Made by a program: the position numbers and the translations under genes. 64,000 nt of DNA, taken from positions 992,001-1,056,000 of the forward strand of contig NZ_CP109583.1 of NCBI RefSeq assembly GCF_036250755.1, given 5' to 3'. The stretch comes from Streptomyces uncialis (GTDB taxonomy: Bacteria; Actinomycetota; Actinomycetes; Streptomycetales; Streptomycetaceae). The notes under the pieces were generated by a model that was given only the letters and a program-made list of their open reading frames with translations, made no database searches and was not told the DNA's origin. Of the stretch, positions 24,733 through 32,633 are shown in pieces (the stretch's first letter is position 1; each line of letters opens with the position of its first letter).

Positions 24733-27057
24733 TCAGGCGTCCCCGGCCGTCAGACCTGAGCGGACCTCACGGGCGGCGGTGACCAGGTTCTCCAGCGAGG
24801 CGCGGGTCTCGGGCCAGCCGCGGGTCTTCAGCCCGCAGTCGGGGTTGACCCAGAGCCGTTCGGCCGGGATGGCCTCAAGTCCCTTGCGCAGCAGACCGGC
24901 CGCCTCCTCGGCGCTGGGCACGCGCGGGGAGTGGATGTCGTAGACGCCGGGTCCCGCCTCGCGCGGGTAGCCGTGCTCGGCGAGTTCGGTGGCGACCTGC
25001 ATATGGGAGCGGGCGGCCTCCAGACTGATGACGTCGGCGTCGAGATCGTCGATGGCCTGGACGATGTCGCCGAACTCGGCGTAGCACATATGGGTGTGGA
25101 TCTGGGTGTCCGGACGTACGCCGCTGGTGGTGAGACGGAACGACTCGGTGGCCCATTCGAGGTAGCCGGCGTGGTCGGCGGCGCGCAGCGGGAGGGTCTC
25201 GCGCAGCGCGGGTTCGTCCACCTGGATGACGGAGGTCCCGGCGGCTTCCAGGTCGTCGACCTCGTCGCGCAGGGCGAGGGCGACCTGGCGGGCGGTGTCA
25301 CCGAGGGGCTGGTCGTCGCGGACGAAGGACCAGGCGAGCATGGTGACCGGCCCGGTGAGCATGCCCTTGACGGGCCGTTCGGTGAGCGACTGGGCGTACG
25401 AGGTCCAGCGGACGGTCATCGGCTCGGGGCGGGAGATGTCCCCGGCGAGGACGGGCGGCCGGACGTAGCGGGTGCCGTACGACTGGACCCAGCCGTGCTG
25501 GGTGGCCAGGTAGCCGGTGAGCTGTTCGGCGAAGTACTGCACCATGTCGTTGCGTTCGGGTTCGCCGTGGACGAGGACGTCGATGCCCGCCTTCTCCTGG
25601 AAGGCGAGGACGTCGCGGATCTCGTCCTTGATGCGCTCCTCGTACCCGGCGGTGTCGATACGCCCGGCGCGCAGATCGGCGCGGGCGGCGCGCAGTTCGT
25701 CCGTCTGGGGGAACGATCCGATGGTGGTGGTCGGCAGCAGGGGCAGCCGCAGGTGCGCGCGCTGGGCGACGGTCCGTTCGGCGTAGGGCTGGGAGCGGCG
25801 TCCGTCGGCGTCGGTGACGGCGGCGGTACGGGCGCGTACGGCGGGGTCGTGGGTGAGCGCGGACCCGGCGCGGGACGCCAGGTCGGCGCGGTTGGAGGCG
25901 AGTTCGGCGGTGATCGCCTCGGTGCCCTGGGCCAGTCCCTTGGCGAGGGTGACGATCTCGGTGGTCTTCTGCTGGGCGAAGGCGAGCCAGCGGGCGATCT
26001 GCGGGTCGATGTCGCGTTCGGCGTCGGCGTCGAGCGGGACGTGCAGCAGCGAGCAGGAGGCGGCCACGTCGACCCGGTCGGCGAGGCCGAGCAGGGTGCC
26101 GAGGGTGGCGAGCGACTTCTCGTAGTCGTTGATCCAGATGTTGCGGCCGTTGACCACGCCCGCGACCAGTCGCTTGCCGCGCAGTCCGCCGACGGCGGCG
26201 AGGTCCTCCAGATTGCCCGCGGCGCGCTCGGTGAAGTCGAGGGCGAGGCCGTCGACGGGTGCCTTCGCCAGGACGGGCAGGGCCTCGCCCAGCCGGTCGA
26301 AGTAGGAGGCGACGAGCAGCTTGGGCCGGTCGGTGAGCGCGCCGAGGTCACGGTAGGCGCGGGCGGCGGAGTTCAGTTCGGCGGGGGTGCGGTCCTGGGC
26401 GAGGGCGGGTTCGTCGAGCTGTACCCATCCGGCTCCGGCGGCCCGCAGATCGCCGAGGATCTCGGCGTAGACGGGGAGCAGCCGGTCCAGCAGGGTCAGC
26501 GGCTCGAAGTCGGCGGGCACCCCGGGGGCGGGCTTGGCCAGCAGGAGGTAGGTGACCGGGCCGACGAGGACCGGCCGGGGGTCGAGACCGAGTGCGAGGG
26601 CTTCCTTCAGCTCGGCGACCTGCTTGGCGGGGTCGGCGCCGAAGACGGTGTCGGGGCCGAGTTCGGGGACCAGGTAGTGGTAGTTGGTGTCGAACCACTT
26701 GGTCATCTCCAGCGGCGCGACGTCCTGGGTGCCGCGTGCCATGGCGAAGTAGCCGTCGAGCGTGTCGGCGGCGACGGCCGCGCGGTGCCGGGCGGGGACG
26801 GCGCCGACCATGACACTGGTGTCCAGCATGTGGTCGTAGTACGAGAAGTCGCCGGTGGGCACCTCGTGGATGCCGGCGTCGGCCAGTCGGCGCCAGTTGG
26901 TCCGGCGCAGACCGGCGGCGGTCTCCCGGAGGGCGTCGGCGGTGACGCGGCCCTTCCAGTAGCCCTCGACGGCCTTCTTCAGTTCCCGGTTCGGTCCCTG
27001 GCGGGGGTAGCCGTACACGGTGGCCTGTGCTGCCGCGGCTGCGGACTTCGGTGTCAC
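24733..27057 (-). CDS. metE: Cobalamin-independent methionine synthase
   Basis: The 774-residue enzyme transfers a methyl group from 5-methyltetrahydropteroyl-triglutamate to homocysteine without B12. The start is GTG 27057, behind AAGGAGAG. The N-terminal barrel begins ATVYGYPRQGPNRELKKAVEGYWKG. The C-terminal catalytic barrel begins near residue 430 (PLLPTTTIGSFPQT) and holds the zinc ligands His and Cys in IHTHMCYAEFGD, Glu in DVISLEAARS and Cys in NPDCGLKTRGW. Length and motifs are normal, so it should be active. Its leader carries a cobalamin riboswitch, the classical arrangement in which MetE is made only when B12 is scarce and MetH cannot work. Confidence 0.97.
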   Translation of the reverse strand: MTPKSAAAAAQATVYGYPRQGPNRELKKAVEGYWKGRVTADALRETAAGLRRTNWRRLADAGIHEVPTGDFSYYDHMLDTSVMVGAVPARHRAAVAADTLDGYFAMARGTQDVAPLEMTKWFDTNYHYLVPELGPDTVFGADPAKQVAELKEALALGLDPRPVLVGPVTYLLLAKPAPGVPADFEPLTLLDRLLPVYAEILGDLRAAGAGWVQLDEPALAQDRTPAELNSAARAYRDLGALTDRPKLLVASYFDRLGEALPVLAKAPVDGLALDFTERAAGNLEDLAAVGGLRGKRLVAGVVNGRNIWINDYEKSLATLGTLLGLADRVDVAASCSLLHVPLDADAERDIDPQIARWLAFAQQKTTEIVTLAKGLAQGTEAITAELASNRADLASRAGSALTHDPAVRARTAAVTDADGRRSQPYAERTVAQRAHLRLPLLPTTTIGSFPQTDELRAARADLRAGRIDTAGYEERIKDEIRDVLAFQEKAGIDVLVHGEPERNDMVQYFAEQLTGYLATQHGWVQSYGTRYVRPPVLAGDISRPEPMTVRWTSYAQSLTERPVKGMLTGPVTMLAWSFVRDDQPLGDTARQVALALRDEVDDLEAAGTSVIQVDEPALRETLPLRAADHAGYLEWATESFRLTTSGVRPDTQIHTHMCYAEFGDIVQAIDDLDADVISLEAARSHMQVATELAEHGYPREAGPGVYDIHSPRVPSAEEAAGLLRKGLEAIPAERLWVNPDCGLKTRGWPETRASLENLVTAAREVRSGLTAGDA

Positions 27058-27181
27058 GGAACTCTCCTTCGCGAGATGTCTCCTGAACATCCCGGCGACG
27101 GGGCGGGAGCGCGAAGGGGGTGACAGACCGGACGGAACCCGTGCCCGCGCGCGAGGCGCGGCCGTCCGCCGGTATGTGCCG

Positions 27182-27258
27182 CCCGGACGATTGTCCGGGG
27201 TTCCTCCGACCCGCCCACGAGGTCACCGGGATCGCCGCGCACGAGGGGTCGTGCGCGG
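27182..27258 (-). terminator. Expression-platform hairpins of the metE riboswitch
   Basis: Just downstream of the aptamer on the minus strand there is a perfect 10-bp stem with a 4-nt loop (27235-27258, CCGCGCACGA arms), then a 7-bp stem (27182-27199, CCCGGAC/GTCCGGG). The first is strong enough to act as a terminator or anti-RBS element, though there is no U-run. Confidence 0.55.
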
Positions 27259-27460
27259 ACAGCGGGCAGGTCTTCGGACTCGCGGGCACGTACGCCGGTC
27301 TCCCGGCGGACTCCTACTGGCCGTCGCTTCCCAGACCCGGCCGGGCCCAGTGCGTATGACGGCGGTCGTTCCCGCTCACCGCTGCGGGGCAGTCCCGGAT
27401 TCCCACCGGGTTCCCTCTTGCGACGCCTCTGTCTGGCGGACAGGGCGAACCAGCTGCACC
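27258..27460 (-). promoter_or_regulatory. Cobalamin riboswitch of metE
   Basis: On the minus strand the core GGGAACCCGGTGGGAATCCG (27416-27397), GGGACTGCCCCGCAGCGGTGA (about 27398-27378), GCACTGGGCC, TCTGGGAAGCGACGGCCAG and the distal AGTCCGAAGACCTGCC (27283-27268) make a full-length canonical aptamer, longer than the two plus-strand copies. A TAGGCT at about 27465-27470 could be the -10. Confidence 0.92.
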
Positions 27461-27700
27461 GGCCAGCCTAGAGGGGTCGCCCCGCTTCGGACAGTGGTGT
27501 TCACATACCGGACCGTGACATGAGACACGGAGGGAGCAGGGTTGACGCCGTCCGGCACCGACGGGGCACGCCTTCCCGTGGACGTCCGAGCGGGTACGGG
27601 GACCTGGGCGGATACGACGTGTCCGGGCGGGTAGGGCATCGTGGGACCGGTCCGCGCGTCTGCGGGCCCCCGTCAGATCCTGGAAGGAACGGAAGAGATC

Positions 27701-27754
27701 ATGCGCCTCATGTGCCTCGTCGTGGCCGGGTCCCGGACCGGGGCCGTCCGGTGA
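27701..27754 (+). CDS. 17-residue leader ORF (MRLMCLVVAGSRTGAVR)
   Basis: An ATG at 27701 with a GGAAGGAACGGAAG ribosome site opens a 17-codon frame whose TGA overlaps the GTG start of the hydrolase gene (GTGA). The downstream start has no good ribosome site of its own. It probably couples translation or acts as a regulatory leader peptide. No obvious run of a single amino acid suggests classical attenuation. Confidence 0.5.
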   Translation: MRLMCLVVAGSRTGAVR

Positions 27755-28875
27755 CCGGGGGCGAGGACACCGTCCTGACCCGGGTCGAGGGCCGTTGCGG
27801 CATCATCACCCTGAACCGCCCCCGGGCCCTCAACTCCCTCACCCACGCGATGGTCCGCCGGATCGCCGCCGCGCTCGACTCCTGGGAGCACGACCTGGCG
27901 GTCCGCACGGTGGTGATCACCGGGGCCGGTGAGCGCGGACTCTGCGCCGGTGGCGACATCCGCGCCATCCACGAGGACGCCCGCGCGGGCGGCACCGCGT
28001 CGGCGGCCTTCTGGCGCGACGAGTACCGGCTCAACGCCCGGATCGCCCGCTACCCCAAGCCGTATGTGGCGCTCATGGACGGCATCGTGATGGGCGGCGG
28101 GGTCGGTGTCTCGGCGCACGGCGATGTCCGGATCGTCACCGAGCGGTCCCGGGTCGCGATGCCGGAAACGGCGATCGGCTTCGTACCGGATGTCGGAGGG
28201 ACGTATCTGCTGGCCCGGGCGCCCGACCGGCTCGGTGTCCAACTGGCCCTGACGGGGCAGGCGGTGGGGGCGGCGGACGCCCTACTGTGCGGGCTCGCGG
28301 ACCACTTCGTCCCGTCCGGCCGGCTGCCGGACCTCCTCGCGGCGCTGACCGGGGCCGAGGTGTCCGAGGTGCTTCCCGGGTTCGCCGGTGAGGCGCCCTC
28401 CGGGGAACTGGACGCCTGCCGGGAGTGGTCCGGGCACTGCTACGCGGCGGACACGGTGGAGGAGATCGTGCGGCGGCTGCTCGGCAGCGGCGCACCGGCC
28501 GCGAAGGAGGCCGCGGAGGTGATCCTCACCAGGTCGCCCACGGCGCTGAAGGTCACGCTGGCGGCCCTGCGCCGCGTACCGGGGCTCGGGCCGCTGGAGG
28601 CGGTGCTGGCACAGGAGTACCGGGTGTCCTGCGCCGCCCTGTCCGCACCCGACCTGCTGGAGGGCATCCGTGCCCAGGTGATCGACAAGGACCGCTCCCC
28701 CCGGTGGACCCCGCCCTCTCTCGACCAGGTGACGGACGCCGATGTGGCCCGGCACTTCGCCCCGCTCGGCGACCAGGAACTCGTCCTGGCCCCCGGTCCC
28801 GGTCCGGGCCCCACCTCCGTTCCCGGTTCCGGCGCGGGCTCCGGCTCCGGCTCCGGTCGGGAGGCGCACAGCTGA
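27751..28875 (+). CDS. 3-hydroxyisobutyryl-CoA hydrolase / enoyl-CoA hydratase family
   Basis: The 374-residue protein of the crotonase superfamily starts at GTG 27751. It has GIITLNRPRALNSLT (CoA-binding strand), GLCAGGDIRAIHED (oxyanion hole), MDGIVMGGGVGVSAHGDVRI, and MPETAIGFVPDVGGTYLLAR. The last pattern, with Glu and Asp, is characteristic of 3-hydroxyisobutyryl-CoA hydrolases of valine breakdown rather than simple hydratases. Length agrees (about 350). The C-terminus is a Gly/Pro/Ser-rich tail of about 30 residues. The start is chosen because the conserved fold begins TVLTRVEGRCG. It may be translated by coupling to the leader ORF at 27701. No other valine-pathway gene is close. Confidence 0.88.
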   Translation: MTGGEDTVLTRVEGRCGIITLNRPRALNSLTHAMVRRIAAALDSWEHDLAVRTVVITGAGERGLCAGGDIRAIHEDARAGGTASAAFWRDEYRLNARIARYPKPYVALMDGIVMGGGVGVSAHGDVRIVTERSRVAMPETAIGFVPDVGGTYLLARAPDRLGVQLALTGQAVGAADALLCGLADHFVPSGRLPDLLAALTGAEVSEVLPGFAGEAPSGELDACREWSGHCYAADTVEEIVRRLLGSGAPAAKEAAEVILTRSPTALKVTLAALRRVPGLGPLEAVLAQEYRVSCAALSAPDLLEGIRAQVIDKDRSPRWTPPSLDQVTDADVARHFAPLGDQELVLAPGPGPGPTSVPGSGAGSGSGSGREAHS

Positions 28876-28993
28876 GCGTGACGGCGGCCTACGGCCCGGC
28901 CGACGGGTGCTGGACGGGCCGGGCCGGGGTGCCGAGCGGGCGTCAGACCGGCGTGGGTGTCGTGACGGACGGGGATGTCGTGCCGGGCGGACT

Positions 28994-29860
28994 TCAGATC
29001 CGCGAGGGCTTCGGGGGCGACGGGGGCGACGGGTTGACGGCGGTGGCCTTGAAGAACGTGTAGTGGAAGGTCCCTTCGCGGGCGGTCCGGTGCAGATCGG
29101 CGATCCCCCGGTCCCAGTCGGCCGACGTGATGAGGGCGGCGGCCAGCGCGTCGCCCCGGACGGCCTCAACCATGGCGGTGAACGTGTCGCGGGTGAAGCC
29201 CTCGGCCAGCGCGGGCCGGGTGCGGTCGGCGTAGACGGTGCGCGGGCGGACCTCGACGTCCTCGTACCCGGCGCCGGTCAGCAGGGGGTGCAGTTCCCGG
29301 CCGAGCAGCGGGTTCCCACCGGCCGCCGTCTGAAGGCTGATCTGGCACTCGATCGCCGCGCGGGCGTACAGGCTGTCCGGGTGGAAGAAGGCCGATCCGT
29401 GGTCACCCTCGATGACGGTCAGGGTGCCTCCGGGTCGCAGCACACTCCGCAGTACGGCCAGCGCCTGCCGGGGAGCGGGCAGATGCTCCAGGACGAAGCA
29501 GACGAAGACATGGTCGAACTCCCCGTCGGCGAACGGCAGATCGTACACATCGGCGCGATGCCACTCCATCCGCGCGTCCGGCACGGCGGCCGCGACATGG
29601 GCGCGGGCCCGCGCCAGGGACTCCTCGGACCGGTCGGCCGCGACGATGTGCGCGCCGGGACTGGACCTGAGCAGATGGACCGTCTGGGCGCCGACCCCGC
29701 AGCCGATCTCCAGTACCCGGCTGCCGGCCGGGTAGGACGTGCCGTCGTGCAGCAACCGCGCCAGGGTGTCCGCCTGGTCGCCCAGTCGGCGGCCCTCGCG
29801 CCGGGAGTATCCGTGAACGTAGTCGACTGTCGGGACGGGGCCGGGACGCGCTGTTTCCAT
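28994..29860 (-). CDS. Class I SAM-dependent methyltransferase
   Basis: The 288-residue enzyme starts at ATG 29860. Motif I is VLEIGCGVGAQTVHLL (about 50-65), motif II IVAADRSEESLARA, the acidic adenine contact EWHRADVYDLPFADGEFDHVFVCFVLEHLP, then LRPGGTLTVIEGD. A substrate-binding C-terminal region follows (GRELHPLLTGAGYEDVEVRPRTVYAD). It resembles UbiE/Coq5-like small-molecule methyltransferases. The substrate is unknown. It is divergent from a MocR regulator whose start lies only about 30 bases away, suggesting a regulator-target pair. The last 13 residues are Pro/Ser-rich. Confidence 0.88.
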   Translation of the reverse strand: METARPGPVPTVDYVHGYSRREGRRLGDQADTLARLLHDGTSYPAGSRVLEIGCGVGAQTVHLLRSSPGAHIVAADRSEESLARARAHVAAAVPDARMEWHRADVYDLPFADGEFDHVFVCFVLEHLPAPRQALAVLRSVLRPGGTLTVIEGDHGSAFFHPDSLYARAAIECQISLQTAAGGNPLLGRELHPLLTGAGYEDVEVRPRTVYADRTRPALAEGFTRDTFTAMVEAVRGDALAAALITSADWDRGIADLHRTAREGTFHYTFFKATAVNPSPPSPPKPSRI

Positions 29861-29888
29861 GGGTTCACCCTGCTGCCAGCATGGCCCG

Positions 29889-31379
29889 GTGAACAGATCC
29901 AATGACCATGCTTCCGACAGGTCCATAACGGCGGGGTCCGACTTCCTGCATCTGAGCATCGACGAGGCTCCGACGGGCGGGAAGGCGGACTGGCTGACCT
30001 CGCAGATCCGGCGCGCGCTGACGGACGGCCGTCTGCCGGTGGGCAGTCGGCTGCCGGCCACCCGGGTCCTGGCCGCCGAACTGGGGGTGTCACGCGGTGT
30101 GGTCACCGAGGCGTACCAGCGCCTGATAGAGGACGGACATCTCGCCGGACGGGGGCGGGGCGGCACGATCGCGGTCGGCGCCCCCGCGGCGATCCCGGCG
30201 GGTGGACCGGCCACGCCCGCCGGTCCGCCCTCGCCGCGGGACCTGTTCACCGCGGCGCCCGGCCCGGACGTCTTCGATCTGATACGCACCGTCCGCGCGC
30301 GGATCGACCTGTCGCCGGGGCTGCCGGACCTCGCGGCGTTCCCACGGGCCGAGTGGCTGCGCGCCGAACGCCGCGTCCTCAACTCCCTCGTGGCGGCCGA
30401 CCTCGGGTACGGCGACCCGCGCGGAACACCGGCGCTGCGGCTGGCCGTGGCGAACTGGATCGCCCGCAACCGCGGTATCAGGGCCGATCCGGAGGAGATC
30501 CTCATCGTCTCCGGCACGGCCCAGACGCTCACCCTGCTCGGGCAGGTGCTGCGTGACGACGGCGTCCCCGCGGTCGCCGTCGAGGACCCCGGTTCACTCG
30601 GAGCCCGCCAGCATCTGCGCAACTGCCGGCTGGACACCCCGCCCGTCGCCGTCGACTCCGAGGGCGTCCGCGTCGACGAGCTGCGCGCCATGGGCGCGGC
30701 AGCCGTGCTGCTGACACCCGCGCACCAGTTCCCGACCGGTGTGGTCCTGCGCGGCACCCGGCGCGGCGAACTGACGCGCTGGGCCCGGGAGAGCGGCGCG
30801 CTGATCATCGAGGACGACTACGACGCCGAGCACCGCTACGACCGGACCCCGGTACCCGCGCTGCGGTCCGTGCTGGCCGAGAACGTCTGCTACGCCGGGA
30901 GCGTGTCCAAGCTCCTCGCCCCCGCGCTGCGTATCGGATGGGTCCTCGCCCCGCCGAGGTACCGGGCGGCCCTTGTCGACGCCAAGCGGTTCGCCGACCT
31001 CGGCAGCGCCGTCCTCCCCCAGCTGGTGCTGGCCCGGTTCATGGAATCGGGCGAGATGGAGCGCCAGTTGCGCCTGCGCCGCAGACACCATCGCCGCCGC
31101 CGGGACGCCATGGTCAAGGCGATCGGCACCCGTCTTCCGGGCGCGACCGTGCACGGCACCGCCGCCGGTCTGTATGTGACGGTCACCTTCGACGCGGGCT
31201 TCGCCGACACCGATCTCGCCGCCGCCGCGCTCGCCCGAGGGGTGAAGGCGCAGCCCCTGTCCTGGCACAGTCAGCGTCCGCACCGGCCGGGGCTGGTCCT
31301 CGGCTACGCCGCGAGCACGGTCACGGAGATCGAGGAGGGCGTGACGACCTTGGGCGAGGCCCTGCGAAAGCTGCTGTGA
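29889..31379 (+). CDS. MocR/PdxR-type GntR regulator with aminotransferase domain
   Basis: The 496-residue protein from GTG 29889 has a GntR winged helix (WLTSQIRRALTDGRLPVGSRL, RVLAAELGVSRGVVTEAYQRL, about residues 27-75), a flexible Pro/Gly linker, then a fold-type I aminotransferase domain (DLGYGDPRGTPALR, IIEDDYDAEHRYDR) with the PLP-binding Lys at residue 341 in AGSVSKLLAP. MocR proteins sense PLP or amino-acid adducts and act as dual repressors/activators. An earlier in-frame ATG at 29859 would overlap the divergent methyltransferase start. GTG 29889 is preferred, although it lacks a clear ribosome site and the transcript may be leaderless. Confidence 0.9.
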   Translation: MNRSNDHASDRSITAGSDFLHLSIDEAPTGGKADWLTSQIRRALTDGRLPVGSRLPATRVLAAELGVSRGVVTEAYQRLIEDGHLAGRGRGGTIAVGAPAAIPAGGPATPAGPPSPRDLFTAAPGPDVFDLIRTVRARIDLSPGLPDLAAFPRAEWLRAERRVLNSLVAADLGYGDPRGTPALRLAVANWIARNRGIRADPEEILIVSGTAQTLTLLGQVLRDDGVPAVAVEDPGSLGARQHLRNCRLDTPPVAVDSEGVRVDELRAMGAAAVLLTPAHQFPTGVVLRGTRRGELTRWARESGALIIEDDYDAEHRYDRTPVPALRSVLAENVCYAGSVSKLLAPALRIGWVLAPPRYRAALVDAKRFADLGSAVLPQLVLARFMESGEMERQLRLRRRHHRRRRDAMVKAIGTRLPGATVHGTAAGLYVTVTFDAGFADTDLAAAALARGVKAQPLSWHSQRPHRPGLVLGYAASTVTEIEEGVTTLGEALRKLL

Positions 31380-31616
31380 CCGTGGGCCGAGCACAGGAAG
31401 GGGGACGGGGGTACGCAGACGGGTACGCAGCCACGGACGCGCACCCGTACCCGTACCCGTACGCCGACACGGACCGGCCTGACGCGGACACCGGCGGACC
31501 CTGCCCGGCGGCCGGCGGCACGCTCCGGAGGGCCGGCCCCTCGACCGCCCATGGCGGGAAGCCGCCTGCTTTGCGGGTCTGCGGGGAAGAGCCGCTGGTC
31601 ACGCGGCTTCGATCGG

Positions 31617-31635
31617 CGGGGAATCTCATTCCCCG
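31617..31635. repeat. 8-bp inverted repeat beside the iron box
   Basis: CGGGGAAT and ATTCCCCG flank a 3-nt spacer. It lies between the MocR regulator and the iron-regulated isochorismatase gene, and may be a weak terminator or a second operator. The gap from 31380 to here otherwise holds only short GTACCC repeats. Confidence 0.5.
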
Positions 31636-31640
31636 AGATC

Positions 31641-31659
31641 GTTGTTTAGGCTAGCCTAA
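31641..31659. promoter_or_regulatory. Iron box (DmdR/IdeR type)
   Basis: The site contains the perfect palindrome TTAGGCTAGCCTAA (31646-31659), 13 of 14 bases of the right part of the consensus TTAGGTTAGGCTAACCTAA; 15 of 19 over the whole site. It lies 79 bases before the isochorismatase-like gene. Confidence 0.8.
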
Positions 31660-31737
31660 GCTTAGTTCGGACTGGTCGGAGTCGCCGTTCCCGGTCGCTA
31701 CCGGTCGTCCTGTCGTGCCGTCAGCGAGGAGATTCCC

Positions 31738-32367
31738 GTGGGTCCGCCTGCCGTCGCGTCCTACCCCATGCCCGCCAGGGCCGAAGTACCTTCCTCGGCG
31801 GCGTCGTGGACGATCGATCCCGCGCGTGCCGCGCTGCTCGTCCTCGACATGCAGCGGCATCACCTGGGCCGTTTCCCGACGGACGACGCGCCGACGGAAC
31901 AACTCGTCGGCAATGTGAGCGCGCTGCGGGAACTGGCCGGGGTGCTCGCGATACCGATCGTGTTCGGCGTGGAGCAGGCCGTCCGGCAGCCCGATCAGCG
32001 GGGCGTCCTCGGTGACCTCTGGGGTCCTGGGATCACCGATGCCGCCGACGCGGCACTCATCGACACGCTCACGCCGCGCGCGGGAGAGCATGTCGTCGTC
32101 CACACCCGGCCGAACGCCTTTCTCGGCAGCCAACTGGAACGGACCCTGCGGGGTTACGGGCGCGACCAGTTGATCGTGTGCGGGCTCTTCGCCGGGCTCG
32201 GTGTGCTGCTCACCTCGGCCGATGCCGTGATGCAGGGCATCCAGCCGTTCGTCGTCGCCGACGCCGTGGCGGATCTGTCCGCCGAGGAGCACACCGGCGC
32301 GCTGCGCTGGATGGCCGTGCACAGCGCGGTGGTCACCCGGACCGAGCAACTGCTGCACGCGGGCTGA
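31738..32367 (+). CDS. Isochorismatase-family protein
   Basis: The 209-residue protein starts at GTG 31738 with GAGGAG upstream. The isochorismatase fold is clear: AALLVLDMQRHHLGRFP with the catalytic Asp, AIPIVFGVEQAVRQPDQRGVL, TRPNAFLGSQLERTLRGYGR, and LIVCGLFAGLGVLLTSADAV followed by GIQPFVVADAVADLS. It aligns best with the EntB/DhbB group, which makes 2,3-dihydro-2,3-dihydroxybenzoate for catechol siderophores. The aryl-carrier domain of EntB is absent. The usual Lys before the SAF-type loop is not evident and the Gly-Cys position reads Gly-Val, so activity is uncertain. No EntA, EntC or EntE gene is nearby. The iron box upstream indicates induction in iron starvation. Confidence 0.85.
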   Translation: MGPPAVASYPMPARAEVPSSAASWTIDPARAALLVLDMQRHHLGRFPTDDAPTEQLVGNVSALRELAGVLAIPIVFGVEQAVRQPDQRGVLGDLWGPGITDAADAALIDTLTPRAGEHVVVHTRPNAFLGSQLERTLRGYGRDQLIVCGLFAGLGVLLTSADAVMQGIQPFVVADAVADLSAEEHTGALRWMAVHSAVVTRTEQLLHAG

Positions 32368-32592
32368 CCTTCACCCGCGAACGGGCTTGAGGCACTGCCT
32401 CCCCACAGCCCGGCGTCCTCACAGCCCGGCGTCCCCACAATCCGGCGCTCCGGCGCTCCGCCGCTCCCGGGGAGCTCACGATCTGCCGCTCCGCCGATCA
32501 GGCGCACCCACCGCGCGGTGTTTCCCCCCTGACCCGCGTGTCCCACGACTCCCGATGCCGGTGAGAGCCGACGGACCGGGCCCTGCCCGTCA

Positions 32593-32620
32593 GGCGGGGG
32601 CCGATGGACCGGCCCCCGCC
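32593..32620. terminator. Hairpin terminator
   Basis: A perfect 10-bp inverted repeat GGCGGGGGCC / GGCCCCCGCC with an 8-nt loop lies between the convergent isochorismatase and ABC transporter genes. Confidence 0.75.
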
Positions 32621-32633
32621 CACCGGGCCGCTC

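Noticed and set aside
24931..27123. Long plus-strand ORF of 730 codons
   Set aside because: It lies entirely antisense to metE; its composition is the typical Gly/Val/Asp-rich shadow of a high-GC gene.
29861..30808. Extension of the methyltransferase frame into the MocR gene
   Set aside because: The extension is antisense to the MocR coding region and lacks coding character.
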